From contig CAZYLH010000008.1 of assembly GCA_964648695.1 (NCBI GenBank), forward strand, positions 1-35,919: a stretch of 35,919 nucleotides of DNA. Reading direction: 5' to 3'. This DNA is from UBA4292 sp964648695. GTDB taxonomy: Bacteria > Bacillota > Clostridia > Lachnospirales > Lachnospiraceae. The position numbers and the translations under genes are program-made. Of the stretch, positions 8,431 to 16,186 are shown piece by piece. How positions within the stretch are numbered: position 1 is the first letter of the stretch; each line of letters starts with the position of its first letter. The notes below the pieces were generated by a model. The model saw nothing but the letters and a program-made list of their open reading frames with translations. It made no database searches and was not told the DNA's origin.

Positions 8431-8805
8431 TCACTCCTCGTTTAGAGTATAAATTCGTTCCTCCTGGGTTAGATTTCCTGAATGGTCCCTCACACTGTAA
8501 ATGACCGAGATGGAGGAATCAATGTTTTTTCTGATCGACTTGATGGTGATGGAATCTGTCAGATCCCCGTCCACATCATCCGTGGCTGTAACTCCCTCAA
8601 AAAATATTGATATGTCTAGAGCCGAATCACCGCTCAAAGTGTATACAGACGCGGCATTTGTAAAATCAAATGTCGGTGCGGTCCTATCCTCTGACAAATA
8701 AACCATAAGACATAAAATGAGTAAAGCCGCGGCAAGTGCTCCGAGCCTTATCAGAGATTTTTTTTTGCGCCTGGCGATATCTGTTTTAAGGCGAATGCTA
8801 CACAT
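8431..8805 (-). CDS. Small membrane-anchored protein with DUF5011-type Ig-like domain
   Basis: 124 residues. A basic N-terminus (RRKKK) precedes one membrane segment (about 20-38), then one bacterial Ig-like domain of the DUF5011 kind. The domain is recognised from GVTATDDVDGDLTDSI and the closing YSVRDHSGNLTQEERIY. The topology predicts a single domain outside the membrane held by an uncleaved signal anchor. DUF5011 domains normally occur as repeats in large surface proteins, so a stand-alone copy is unusual. It begins 14 bp after efp, with an AGGGG site, and probably shares its transcript. No specific function is known to me. Confidence 0.75.
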   Translation of the reverse strand: MCSIRLKTDIARRKKKSLIRLGALAAALLILCLMVYLSEDRTAPTFDFTNAASVYTLSGDSALDISIFFEGVTATDDVDGDLTDSITIKSIRKNIDSSISVIYSVRDHSGNLTQEERIYTLNEE

Positions 8806-8819
8806 GAAAAACCCCTGAT

Positions 8820-9377
8820 TTATACCCTGGATAAATACTCTCCGGTTCTGGTATCAATCTTGATCTTGTCATGATTATCCACAAAAAGCGGCACGGACAC
8901 CTGAGCTCCTGTCTCAACGATGGCGGGCTTAGTAGCGCCCGTCGCTGTATTTCCCTTAAAGCCTGGCTCAGTCTCTATTACCTCAAGCTCAACAAAGAGA
9001 GGTGGCTCAATTGCAAATACATTTCCGTTGTGGGAGCAGATCTTTACCATCTCATTTTCTTTCACAAATTTTAACGTATCTCCGATGGCGTCAGGGGTAA
9101 GCTGAATCTGCTCAAAGCTCTCCAAATCCATGAAATAGTAGAAATCTCCGTCATTATACAGATACTGCATATCCACTCTGTCAATTCTCGCCGGCGGGAA
9201 CTTCTCCGTAGGGCGAAATGACTGCTCTGTAACACCGCCGTTTTTAATATTCTTTAACTTTGTACGCACAAAAGCTGCTCCCTTTCCGGGCTTTACATGC
9301 TGAAAATCAATGATCTGATATACCTGATTATCAATCTCGATTGTAATTCCGTTCTTAAAATCTCCTGCTGAAATCAT
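8820..9377 (-). CDS. efp: Translation elongation factor P
   Basis: 185 residues, the usual EF-P length. The protein binds between the P and E sites and helps the ribosome form peptide bonds at polyproline stretches. The KOW-like domain I carries the tip loop HVKPGKGAAFVR with Lys32 in the position modified in many species. Two OB domains follow, ending in DTRTGEYLSRV. No yjeA/genX- or ymfI-type modification gene is seen in this window. AAGGAGG precedes the ATG. It has its own promoter, whose -35 box overlaps the aroK stop codon. Confidence 0.97.
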   Translation of the reverse strand: MISAGDFKNGITIEIDNQVYQIIDFQHVKPGKGAAFVRTKLKNIKNGGVTEQSFRPTEKFPPARIDRVDMQYLYNDGDFYYFMDLESFEQIQLTPDAIGDTLKFVKENEMVKICSHNGNVFAIEPPLFVELEVIETEPGFKGNTATGATKPAIVETGAQVSVPLFVDNHDKIKIDTRTGEYLSRV

Positions 9378-9409
9378 ATAATATCCTCCTTGGAAAAAAC
9401 ATCCTACTT

Positions 9410-9439
9410 ATTCTAGTACACCCCACTGCAAATTGTCAA
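9410..9439 (-). promoter_or_regulatory. Promoter of efp
   Basis: Minus strand: consensus TTGACA, 18-bp spacer, TAGAAT. The -35 hexamer contains the aroK stop codon (9436-9438). The predicted leader is about 25 nt. Confidence 0.7.
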
Positions 9440-9966
9440 TACCCTATGTGGGCGGAAAGGTTTTTTACTATTCCCACAATTTCGCGGGCAATTTGTGAGG
9501 GCGTTTTTTCATCCGTCACAACCTCAAAATTTGCCGCTTCTGCGTATAGCGGAGATCTTTCTTCCATAAGAGAAAGCACCATCGCCTCCCTGTTATCACA
9601 GGCTAAAAGCGGTCTTTTAGTATCCCCCGCAAGGCGCTTTAAAATCTCTTGTGCTGAGGCTTTAAGCCAGATGACAGTACCCACGCTTTTTAAAAGCTTT
9701 CGGTTTTCCTTTTTAAGTGGCATTCCTCCACCGCAGCTTATCACGACACCGCTTAGCCCCATAAGCTCATTTTTTATAAGCTCTGTCTCAAGGCGCCGAA
9801 AGCCCTCCTCGCCTTTTTTCTTAAATATCTCAGCGATGGACATCCCCTCTATCAAAGCGATTCTCTCATCCGTGTCCACAAGGCGATATCCGTATTCTCT
9901 TTCTAAGGCCTTAGCGACGCTGCTCTTTCCCGTGCCCATAAATCCGATCAGCACAATATTATTCAT
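9436..9966 (-). CDS. aroK: Shikimate kinase
   Basis: 176 residues. Phosphorylates shikimate at the 3-hydroxyl with ATP, the fifth step of the chorismate pathway for aromatic amino acids. The P-loop GFMGTGKS is at 8-15, followed by the shikimate-binding Asp of DTDERI, the CGGG motif (about 78-81) and the lid motif TKRPLL. The start overlaps the aroE stop by 4 bp and has AAGGAG at good spacing, so it is translated from the aroE transcript. Length and motifs are complete. Confidence 0.95.
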   Translation of the reverse strand: MNNIVLIGFMGTGKSSVAKALEREYGYRLVDTDERIALIEGMSIAEIFKKKGEEGFRRLETELIKNELMGLSGVVISCGGGMPLKKENRKLLKSVGTVIWLKASAQEILKRLAGDTKRPLLACDNREAMVLSLMEERSPLYAEAANFEVVTDEKTPSQIAREIVGIVKNLSAHIGY

Positions 9967-10847
9967 CTAAGCCGCTCCTTCATCATCCTATAAGCCCCAT
10001 CTATAATCTCATCTGAGAGCTTTACGTTATTCCAAAGCTCATATGCCTTAACCCCCTGATATAATAACATTTTAAGGCCTCCGATGGTCGTAGCCCCCGC
10101 CTCCTCAGAAAGCTTCATAAAAAGTGTGCTCCTTGGATTAAAAATAATCTCGACCGCCGTATGCGCCATGGCATAAAAGGCGGCATCAAGTATGGGGGCT
10201 TCATCCGTGTGCGGGCTCATGCCGATATTTGTAGACTGTATGATTATGTATCTCTTATTTCCCTCACTGGATTTATACCCTTTTATCAAAGATAGCTCAT
10301 CGTAGGATAAACTCTTTGCCAACTCCCTTCCAGAAAGCTCGTTTACACGGTCTGAGAGCCCTCTTGCGCGTTTAGCAGTCCTGTTTATGATGTATATGTG
10401 CTTTGCCCCCTCATTTAAGAGCATTGCAGCGGCTGCGGCTGCCGCTCCTCCCGCGCCGATAAGTATCGCCTCACAGCCGGAAAGCTTAAGTCCCCTTTCC
10501 TTTATGGATTTTGTAAGTCCGTAAAGGTCAGTATTATAACCTTTATATCCTTTTTGCGTTCTCACCAGGGTATTTACCGCCCCCACCAGCTTTGCGGATA
10601 TATCTATCTCAGAAAGCTCCTTAATAACCGCCTGCTTGTGGGGGATTGTCACATTCATGCCGAGAAACCCCATCGCCCATGCGCCCTTTATGGCCGCGCC
10701 CAAATCCTCCGGCGCCGTCTCAAGCGGTATGTACACCTCGTCGATGCCAAGCTTTTCCGAAAAGTAATTATGCATATCCGGCGACAGGCTGTGCCCCACC
10801 GGGTATGCCAGCAACCCGCACACATGACCCTTTGCGCTGATACTCAT
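9963..10847 (-). CDS. aroE: Shikimate dehydrogenase (NADP+)
   Basis: 294 residues. Reduces 3-dehydroshikimate to shikimate. Visible features are the substrate motif GHSLSPDMHN (about 18-27), catalytic Lys71 in NVTIPHK and Asp107 in NTD, the nucleotide-binding GAGGAA loop (131-136) followed by NRT, and the C-terminal GGLKMLLYQ. It overlaps the yqeG stop by 4 bp (ATGA) and has only a weak ribosome binding site, which suggests translational coupling. With aroK it forms a two-gene shikimate module; other aro genes are outside the window. Confidence 0.95.
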   Translation of the reverse strand: MSISAKGHVCGLLAYPVGHSLSPDMHNYFSEKLGIDEVYIPLETAPEDLGAAIKGAWAMGFLGMNVTIPHKQAVIKELSEIDISAKLVGAVNTLVRTQKGYKGYNTDLYGLTKSIKERGLKLSGCEAILIGAGGAAAAAAAMLLNEGAKHIYIINRTAKRARGLSDRVNELSGRELAKSLSYDELSLIKGYKSSEGNKRYIIIQSTNIGMSPHTDEAPILDAAFYAMAHTAVEIIFNPRSTLFMKLSEEAGATTIGGLKMLLYQGVKAYELWNNVKLSDEIIDGAYRMMKERLR

Positions 10848-11353
10848 TTTAGCAGATCCCCCCTCGTTTTCTTTCTGCGGTAAAAATACAGGATAATCTT
10901 CTCTGGATAGCGCTTTAAGGCGATCTGTATTTTCTCTTTAGGATGTATCGGCTTTACCAGTATACTCTTAATACCCGCCTTGTTTGCTCCCCAGATATCC
11001 GTAAAAATCTGATCCCCTACAAAAAGCGCTTGCTCTATACGTACCCCCATCGCCTCACAGGCATAAAGATAGTTACTCTTTGACGGCTTATGTGCATTCC
11101 ATACGGCATTACTCCCTACGGCTTTTGCAAAAGGGGCCACCCTTTCCTCCCTGTTATTTGAGATAAGGTATGTCACAAATCCTATTTTTCTAAGTCGCTC
11201 AAAGAAATCTATGGCATGCTCATCTGCCGGAGCGCCGTGTGGCACTATAGTGTTATCTATATCAAAAATAATTCCCCTATATCCTTTGTTATACAGCCTC
11301 TCAAATGGAATGCTGTCGATGTCATCCGCATATGCGCTGGGATAAAAAATCAT
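10844..11353 (-). CDS. YqeG-family HAD phosphatase (subfamily IIIA)
   Basis: 169 residues. HAD phosphatase of the YqeG type. The nucleophile motif FDIDNTIV (about 30-37) supplies the two Asp residues, LISNNRE gives motif II Ser, the conserved Lys lies in KPSKSNYLY, and GDQIFTDIWGAN gives the motif III acids. Family members are often annotated near ribosome assembly and shikimate genes; the physiological substrate is not established. The start has GGAG seven bases before it and follows nrdR by 13 bp. It overlaps aroE by 4 bp. Confidence 0.88.
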   Translation of the reverse strand: MIFYPSAYADDIDSIPFERLYNKGYRGIIFDIDNTIVPHGAPADEHAIDFFERLRKIGFVTYLISNNREERVAPFAKAVGSNAVWNAHKPSKSNYLYACEAMGVRIEQALFVGDQIFTDIWGANKAGIKSILVKPIHPKEKIQIALKRYPEKIILYFYRRKKTRGDLLK

Positions 11354-11366
11354 GCGCCGTCTCCTT

Positions 11367-11867
11367 TTACTGCTTTTCTTCTTTGGATGGTTCCTCTTTT
11401 TTTTGTCCGGTTCGATTCTTTTTTAAAAGTTTCTTTAGCTCCTGAGCAAAGCTGTCCACATCTGTAAATTCTCTGTATACAGATGCAAAACGGACATAGG
11501 CCACCTCCTCTAAATCCTTTAGGTGCTCCATGACGATCTGACCGATCTTATTGCTCTCTATCTCCGTATCCGCTACCGAAAAGATAACGTTTTCCACCTC
11601 GTCTATCATCGAAGAAATCTGCTCCATGGAGACGGGACGCTTATGACAGGCACGAAGCACCCCTGCCTCTATCTTTCCCCTGTCATACGGCTCCCTTGTT
11701 CGGTCCTTTTTTACCACCATCAGTGGAAAAACCTCTATCTTTTCATAGGTAGTAAATCTCCTGCCGCAGACCTCACAGGATCTCCTTCTTCGTATGGATT
11801 TTCCATCCTCCGAGGAGCGAGAATCAATTACCTTTGTGGTCTCCTCTGCGCAAAAGGGACATTTCAT
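11367..11867 (-). CDS. nrdR: Transcriptional repressor NrdR
   Basis: 166 residues. Represses ribonucleotide reductase genes in response to ATP/dATP. An N-terminal zinc ribbon (Cys3, Cys6, Cys31, Cys34, in MKCPFC and CEVCGRRF) is followed by an ATP-cone domain (about 49-139). The last 20 residues or so are a Lys/Glu-rich tail. I chose the ATG at 11867, six bases after AAGGTG, over an in-frame GTG three codons upstream. It stands first in the nrdR-yqeG-aroE-aroK run. No ribonucleotide reductase genes are in this window. Confidence 0.95.
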   Translation of the reverse strand: MKCPFCAEETTKVIDSRSSEDGKSIRRRRSCEVCGRRFTTYEKIEVFPLMVVKKDRTREPYDRGKIEAGVLRACHKRPVSMEQISSMIDEVENVIFSVADTEIESNKIGQIVMEHLKDLEEVAYVRFASVYREFTDVDSFAQELKKLLKKNRTGQKKEEPSKEEKQ

Positions 11868-11890
11868 ATCGTTCACCTTATACCGCAGTT

Positions 11891-11939
11891 ATGTTTTTAT
11901 TGCAACACTCTTGCGGCACTCATCCTTTCCTAAAAACAT
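11891..11939. repeat. Inverted repeat enclosing a tandem 11-mer, between nrdR and the TetM-like gene
   Basis: A perfect 9-bp inverted repeat (ATGTTTTTA at 11891-11899, TAAAAACAT at 11931-11939) encloses two adjacent 11-mers, TTGCAACACTC and TTGCGGCACTC (11900-11921), which differ at two positions. It could be part of a terminator for the upstream gene or a control site for nrdR. It does not resemble the NrdR box. Confidence 0.4.
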
Positions 11940-11945
11940 TTCAGT

Positions 11946-14552
11946 TTATACATCGTTTATATGCTCTCTTATCTGCCTTTGTACCTGCTCCACTTCCTCT
12001 AATAGCTCTCTTGCAGACATTCTGATCGCCCCCTGTGAGAGGACGTGCAGCTGTTCAAGAGCGTCCGATGTGGCAACCGTAAATCGTGTATTTTTCCTGC
12101 CCTTCCTGACAAACTTCTCTATATACATATCCGCCGTCTCTCCCTCGCCCGTAAAGATCACCTGTATCGGTTCTTCTTTAAGAAAGGGAGTTGCCTTTTT
12201 CCCTTTTATCTTATAGGCGTCAAAGACCAGAAGAATTTTCTTTTTTGTGTAGCCGTGATAATTTGTCATAATGTCCACAAGGCTACTTATGGCAGCGTCC
12301 ACGCTCACCTCTATCAGATCTCGTAAAGCTTGCCATGCAAAGCAAATATTATATCCGTCTATGATAAGAAGCTCATCCTGAGGCTTTTTCTCAGGCTTTC
12401 GTTTATATTCTGTGGCAGGCGGCTCGTCCTTTGGCGCAATCTCCCTTGCTGTTTGCATAAAGCGATATTTTTCACGCTTGCTAACCCCATATGTCCTTAA
12501 AAAGATTTCCTCAAGCTCCTTGGGATCATCCTGGGGCTTTGGCTTTTCTTTTCTGGATACGTCTTCTTGCGCCACCGTCTCAGCCGTTCCTGGGTATAGA
12601 TGTTCATATTCCGTGGCACGGACATGCGCTTTTAAGTGCACCTCGTTCCAAGAAACGTAGTATCCCGCCCCGTGGGAGCAGAATACTGAATCCGGAGAAT
12701 TTGAAAGATCTGCCTTTGGATCATAGGCAAATTTTTCTATAACCTCCTCGCTGTTATGACAGGGAGCGTAGCCGTTAAAGCTCATAAAAAAGCGCCCTTT
12801 TCCGGAGGTATATCTCATAAATTCTCTCTGATAGTCATAGAGAGTAATCACCGGAGCCTGTCCGCTAAGCACCGCCCATTCGCCGTCTATTTCAGGGCCA
12901 GAAACCTCTGCAAAGAGCCCCTGCAGATCCGTCATGGCTCTTCCGACAAGCGCCATGGGAAGCTCCATCCTAAAGCTGTAATACGGCTCAAGAAGTATAT
13001 TCTCAGCCCGCATCAGTCCGTTTCGAACCGCCCTACAGGCAGATTCTCTAAGGTCGCCCCCGTCCGTGTGCTTTTGATGCGCCCGTCCGGCAACAAGGGT
13101 TATCTTGATGTCCGTTATGGGGGAGCCTGTCAGCACTCCTATGTGAGTCTTTTGCGACAAGCTGTTTAAAATCTGCTTTTGATATGCCGCTCCGAGGTCA
13201 TCTACGCCAAGTGCGGATGTGATAGAAATGCCGCTTCCCTCATCGCCCGGCTCTAAAAGCACATGAACCTCGCCGTAATGGCGTAGAGGCTCATAATGCC
13301 CTATGCCGATAACCGCACTCTTTATAGTCTCCTTATAGACTACATTTCCAATTTCAAAATCCAGCTCCATATCAAAGCGGTCTTTTAGTATGCTTTTTAA
13401 GATTTCAAGCTGGATTTCTCCCATCAGCTGAATGTGGATCTCTTTAATCTGCTCCTGCCAGCTTACGCAAAGCGCGGGATCCTCCTCCTCAAGGATCTTT
13501 AAAGCCTTAAGTACAGCCTGCGCATTTAGCGGCGGCTCATAACAAACCCTGTAGGTAAAAACCGGCGCAAGAGCATATCCGGGCCCCTTTAGTTGCTCTC
13601 CAAGCTTTTCACCGGCATAAGTGTGATTAAGCCCTGAGACAGCGACTATTTGCCCCGGAAATGCTTCCTGTGTAAGTGTGAATTTGTTTCCGGAGTAGAT
13701 CCGAAGCTGATCCGCCTTTTCTATGAGATCATCTCCTGATACGCTGTGCCTGATCTCCTCCTTTACCTTTAAGCTGCCGCCAGTGATCTTTAAAAAACTA
13801 AGCCGCATCTTTTTCTCATCATAAAAGATTTTATAGACCGTAGCGCTAAAAGCCTCCCCGTATTCTCTCATCGGCAGGTAGGTATCGATTGCTACAAGAA
13901 GCTCCTTTACTCCCTTTAACAAAAGCGCTGAGCCAAAGAAAACAGGAAAGATTTTTCTCTCAGCTAGGAGCCTTCCAATATCTGAGGCTTTTGGCTCATA
14001 GCCTTCTAAGTAGCGTTCTAAAAGTGCCTCATCACACAGGGCCACGCTTTCTAAAAAATCGTCCCCCTTATCAAAGGAAACGCAAGAATCAGAAATCCCC
14101 TTTTTTAGCCGCAAAAGCACTGCGTCCTTATCCGCTCCCGGCAGATCCATCTTATTTACAAATATAAAGGTGGGAATCTCATATTTATCTAGGAGGTTTG
14201 CAAGCGTCTGTGTATGTCCGGAGAGCTCATCCGTAGCGCTTATCACAAGAACCACTGCATCTAATACTGATAGAGTTCTTTCCATCTCCGTCGAAAAATC
14301 CACATGACCCGGGGTGTCAAGGAGCATAATGTCGGTGTCATTAAACTCTAAAAGAGCCTGCTTTGAAAAGATGGTTATTCCCCTCTTTCTCTCAAGGTCA
14401 TAATTATCTAATAAGGAGTTCCCATGGTCAACTCTGCCTACCTTTCGGATAATGCCCGCCTCATAAAGGAGCGCCTCCGACAGCGTTGTCTTTCCCGCGT
14501 CAACATGGGCCACAAGTCCTACGCACAATCTCTTTTTTTGCCGTTTACTCAT
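11946..14552 (-). CDS. TetM/EF-G-like ribosomal GTPase fused to a Rae1/YacP (NYN) nuclease domain
   Basis: 868 residues. Residues 1 to about 650 form a translational GTPase of the Tet(M)/EF-G class, with AHVDAGKTT (15-23), LLDTPGHVDF, NKMD and all later EF-G-like domains. A charged linker follows (about 655-725). The last 143 residues match Rae1/YacP: DGYN with Asp732, VFDA with Asp778, ETAD with Asp808, ATSD with Asp830 and the SARELLEEV signature. Rae1 cuts mRNA in the ribosomal A site. Tet(M) is about 640 residues without this domain. The Tet loop SPVSTP is replaced here by HQKHTDGG, so drug resistance is unlikely. It starts 24 bp after prfC. I place the start at the ATG at 14552; a GTG one codon earlier is possible. 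Role inferred: ribosome surveillance or rescue. Confidence 0.88.
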   Translation of the reverse strand: MSKRQKKRLCVGLVAHVDAGKTTLSEALLYEAGIIRKVGRVDHGNSLLDNYDLERKRGITIFSKQALLEFNDTDIMLLDTPGHVDFSTEMERTLSVLDAVVLVISATDELSGHTQTLANLLDKYEIPTFIFVNKMDLPGADKDAVLLRLKKGISDSCVSFDKGDDFLESVALCDEALLERYLEGYEPKASDIGRLLAERKIFPVFFGSALLLKGVKELLVAIDTYLPMREYGEAFSATVYKIFYDEKKMRLSFLKITGGSLKVKEEIRHSVSGDDLIEKADQLRIYSGNKFTLTQEAFPGQIVAVSGLNHTYAGEKLGEQLKGPGYALAPVFTYRVCYEPPLNAQAVLKALKILEEEDPALCVSWQEQIKEIHIQLMGEIQLEILKSILKDRFDMELDFEIGNVVYKETIKSAVIGIGHYEPLRHYGEVHVLLEPGDEGSGISITSALGVDDLGAAYQKQILNSLSQKTHIGVLTGSPITDIKITLVAGRAHQKHTDGGDLRESACRAVRNGLMRAENILLEPYYSFRMELPMALVGRAMTDLQGLFAEVSGPEIDGEWAVLSGQAPVITLYDYQREFMRYTSGKGRFFMSFNGYAPCHNSEEVIEKFAYDPKADLSNSPDSVFCSHGAGYYVSWNEVHLKAHVRATEYEHLYPGTAETVAQEDVSRKEKPKPQDDPKELEEIFLRTYGVSKREKYRFMQTAREIAPKDEPPATEYKRKPEKKPQDELLIIDGYNICFAWQALRDLIEVSVDAAISSLVDIMTNYHGYTKKKILLVFDAYKIKGKKATPFLKEEPIQVIFTGEGETADMYIEKFVRKGRKNTRFTVATSDALEQLHVLSQGAIRMSARELLEEVEQVQRQIREHINDV

Positions 14553-14576
14553 CACTCATCCTTAAAGCCGTCGGCA

Positions 14577-16160
14577 TCAGTTTTTACCAAATTCAGCCAG
14601 CACAAGTCCCGGGTTTCGCTCCTCCACCATGCGCACACTCCAGCTGTTTATAAAAAGCAAAAGCGGTCTGTCCTTTAGGTCTTTGATCCGCTTCATATCA
14701 GTGGTTCCGACAATCTTTGAAACGTCTATGTCATCGTTTTCAATCCAGCGGATATATTCATAGGGGAGCTGTTCTAAGCGGATTTCTACGTTATACTCAT
14801 TCTTAAGCCTGTACTCGAGTACCTCAAACTGTAGCACGCCCACCACTCCTACAATGATCTCCTCCATTCCGGTGTTAAACTCCTGAAAGATCTGTATAGC
14901 GCCTTCCTGGGCGATCTGGCTAATTCCCTTGATAAACTGCTTGCGCTTCATGGTGTCCATCTGGCGCACCCTTGCAAAATGCTCCGGCGCAAATGTGGGT
15001 ATTCCCTCAAAGCACACCTTTTTATCCGCCAAACAGAGCGTATCGCCTATTGAAAAAATACCCGGGTCAAACACGCCGATGATATCCCCGGCATACGCCT
15101 CCTCCACAATCTTTCTGTTCTCCGCCATCAGCTGCTGTGGCTGGCTAAGCCGAAGCTTTTTATTTCCCTGAAGGTGAAAAACCTCCATTCCAGCCTGAAA
15201 CTTTCCGGAGCAGATCCTCATAAACGCGATTCTGTCCCTGTGCGCCTTATTCATGTTTGCCTGAATTTTAAAGACAAATGCTGAAAAATGTGGATCAAAC
15301 GGATCGACCACTCCCTCCTTGCTGGTTCTCTCTAAGGGCGCGGTGGTCATATTTAAGAAATGGCGTAGGAAGGTCTCCACACCGAAATTTGTTAGCGCCG
15401 AGCCAAAAAACACAGGAGATAGACTCCCTAAGCTGACGCGCTCCTGATCAAACGGATCACACGCGCCGTCTAACAGCTCTACATCCTCCGTAAGCTTTTC
15501 GTATGCGATATCTCCGATCAGCTCTCTGGCGTTTTCAATATCCGCTTGCTTTTTCTCAACCTCCTTCATTCCGGCATTTGCGGCGGTGAAGGTTGATATC
15601 TTCCCTAGATCCCTCTCATAAACGCCCTGAAAGCTCTTGCCGCTTCCGATGGGCCAGTTGATGGGGCATGTTCTGATGCCCAACACACTTTCAATCTCAT
15701 CCATAAGGTCAAACGGATCGTTTGCCTCTCTGTCCATCTTGTTGATAAAGGTAAAAATAGGGATGTGACGCATGGTGCAGACCTTAAACAGCTTGATGGT
15801 CTGTGCCTCAACACCCTTTGAGGCGTCGATCACCATAACCGCAGAATCCGCCGCCATGAGCGTCCTATATGTATCCTCTGAAAAGTCCTGATGCCCCGGA
15901 GTGTCAAGGATGTTTATGCAATATCCGTCATATTCAAACTGCATTACAGATGAAGTGACGGAGATTCCTCTCTCCTTTTCAATCTCCATCCAGTCGGAGA
16001 CTGCGTGCTTTGCGGTCTTTCTGCCCTTTACAGAGCCTGCTAAGTTGATGGCTCCTCCGTAGAGGAGAAATTTTTCTGTGAGCGTGGTCTTACCGGCATC
16101 CGGGTGCGAGATTATCGCAAATGTTCTTCTTCTGTTTATTTCATGCTGTAGATCAGACAA
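14577..16160 (-). CDS. prfC: Peptide chain release factor 3
   Basis: 527 residues, normal RF3 length. This GTPase removes RF1/RF2 from the ribosome after termination. Visible motifs are HPDAGKTT (19-26), the switch I region around WMEIEKERGISVTSS, LDTPGHQDF and NKMDRE. RF3-type domains II and III follow, including the LPYEYIRWIE segment near the end. The start is a TTG at 16160, supported by GGAGG six bases upstream; no ATG with a site is near. It lies 26 bp after coaX and 24 bp before the TetM-like/Rae1 fusion, so the two ribosomal GTPases are very likely cotranscribed. Confidence 0.96.
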   Translation of the reverse strand: MSDLQHEINRRRTFAIISHPDAGKTTLTEKFLLYGGAINLAGSVKGRKTAKHAVSDWMEIEKERGISVTSSVMQFEYDGYCINILDTPGHQDFSEDTYRTLMAADSAVMVIDASKGVEAQTIKLFKVCTMRHIPIFTFINKMDREANDPFDLMDEIESVLGIRTCPINWPIGSGKSFQGVYERDLGKISTFTAANAGMKEVEKKQADIENARELIGDIAYEKLTEDVELLDGACDPFDQERVSLGSLSPVFFGSALTNFGVETFLRHFLNMTTAPLERTSKEGVVDPFDPHFSAFVFKIQANMNKAHRDRIAFMRICSGKFQAGMEVFHLQGNKKLRLSQPQQLMAENRKIVEEAYAGDIIGVFDPGIFSIGDTLCLADKKVCFEGIPTFAPEHFARVRQMDTMKRKQFIKGISQIAQEGAIQIFQEFNTGMEEIIVGVVGVLQFEVLEYRLKNEYNVEIRLEQLPYEYIRWIENDDIDVSKIVGTTDMKRIKDLKDRPLLLFINSWSVRMVEERNPGLVLAEFGKN

Positions 16161-16186
16161 CTTAAACCTCCAAAATCTCGTATTTC

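Noticed and set aside
9446..9970. Open frame of 174 codons on the plus strand opposite aroK
   Set aside because: It mirrors aroK over its whole length, has no recognisable domain and is a codon-bias shadow; aroK has full motifs and coupling to aroE.
11877..11905. TTGCAA-17-TATAAG promoter-like sequence upstream of nrdR
   Set aside because: The -10 box overlaps the ribosome binding site and would give a nearly leaderless mRNA lacking it, so it is probably chance; nrdR more likely shares the upstream transcript.
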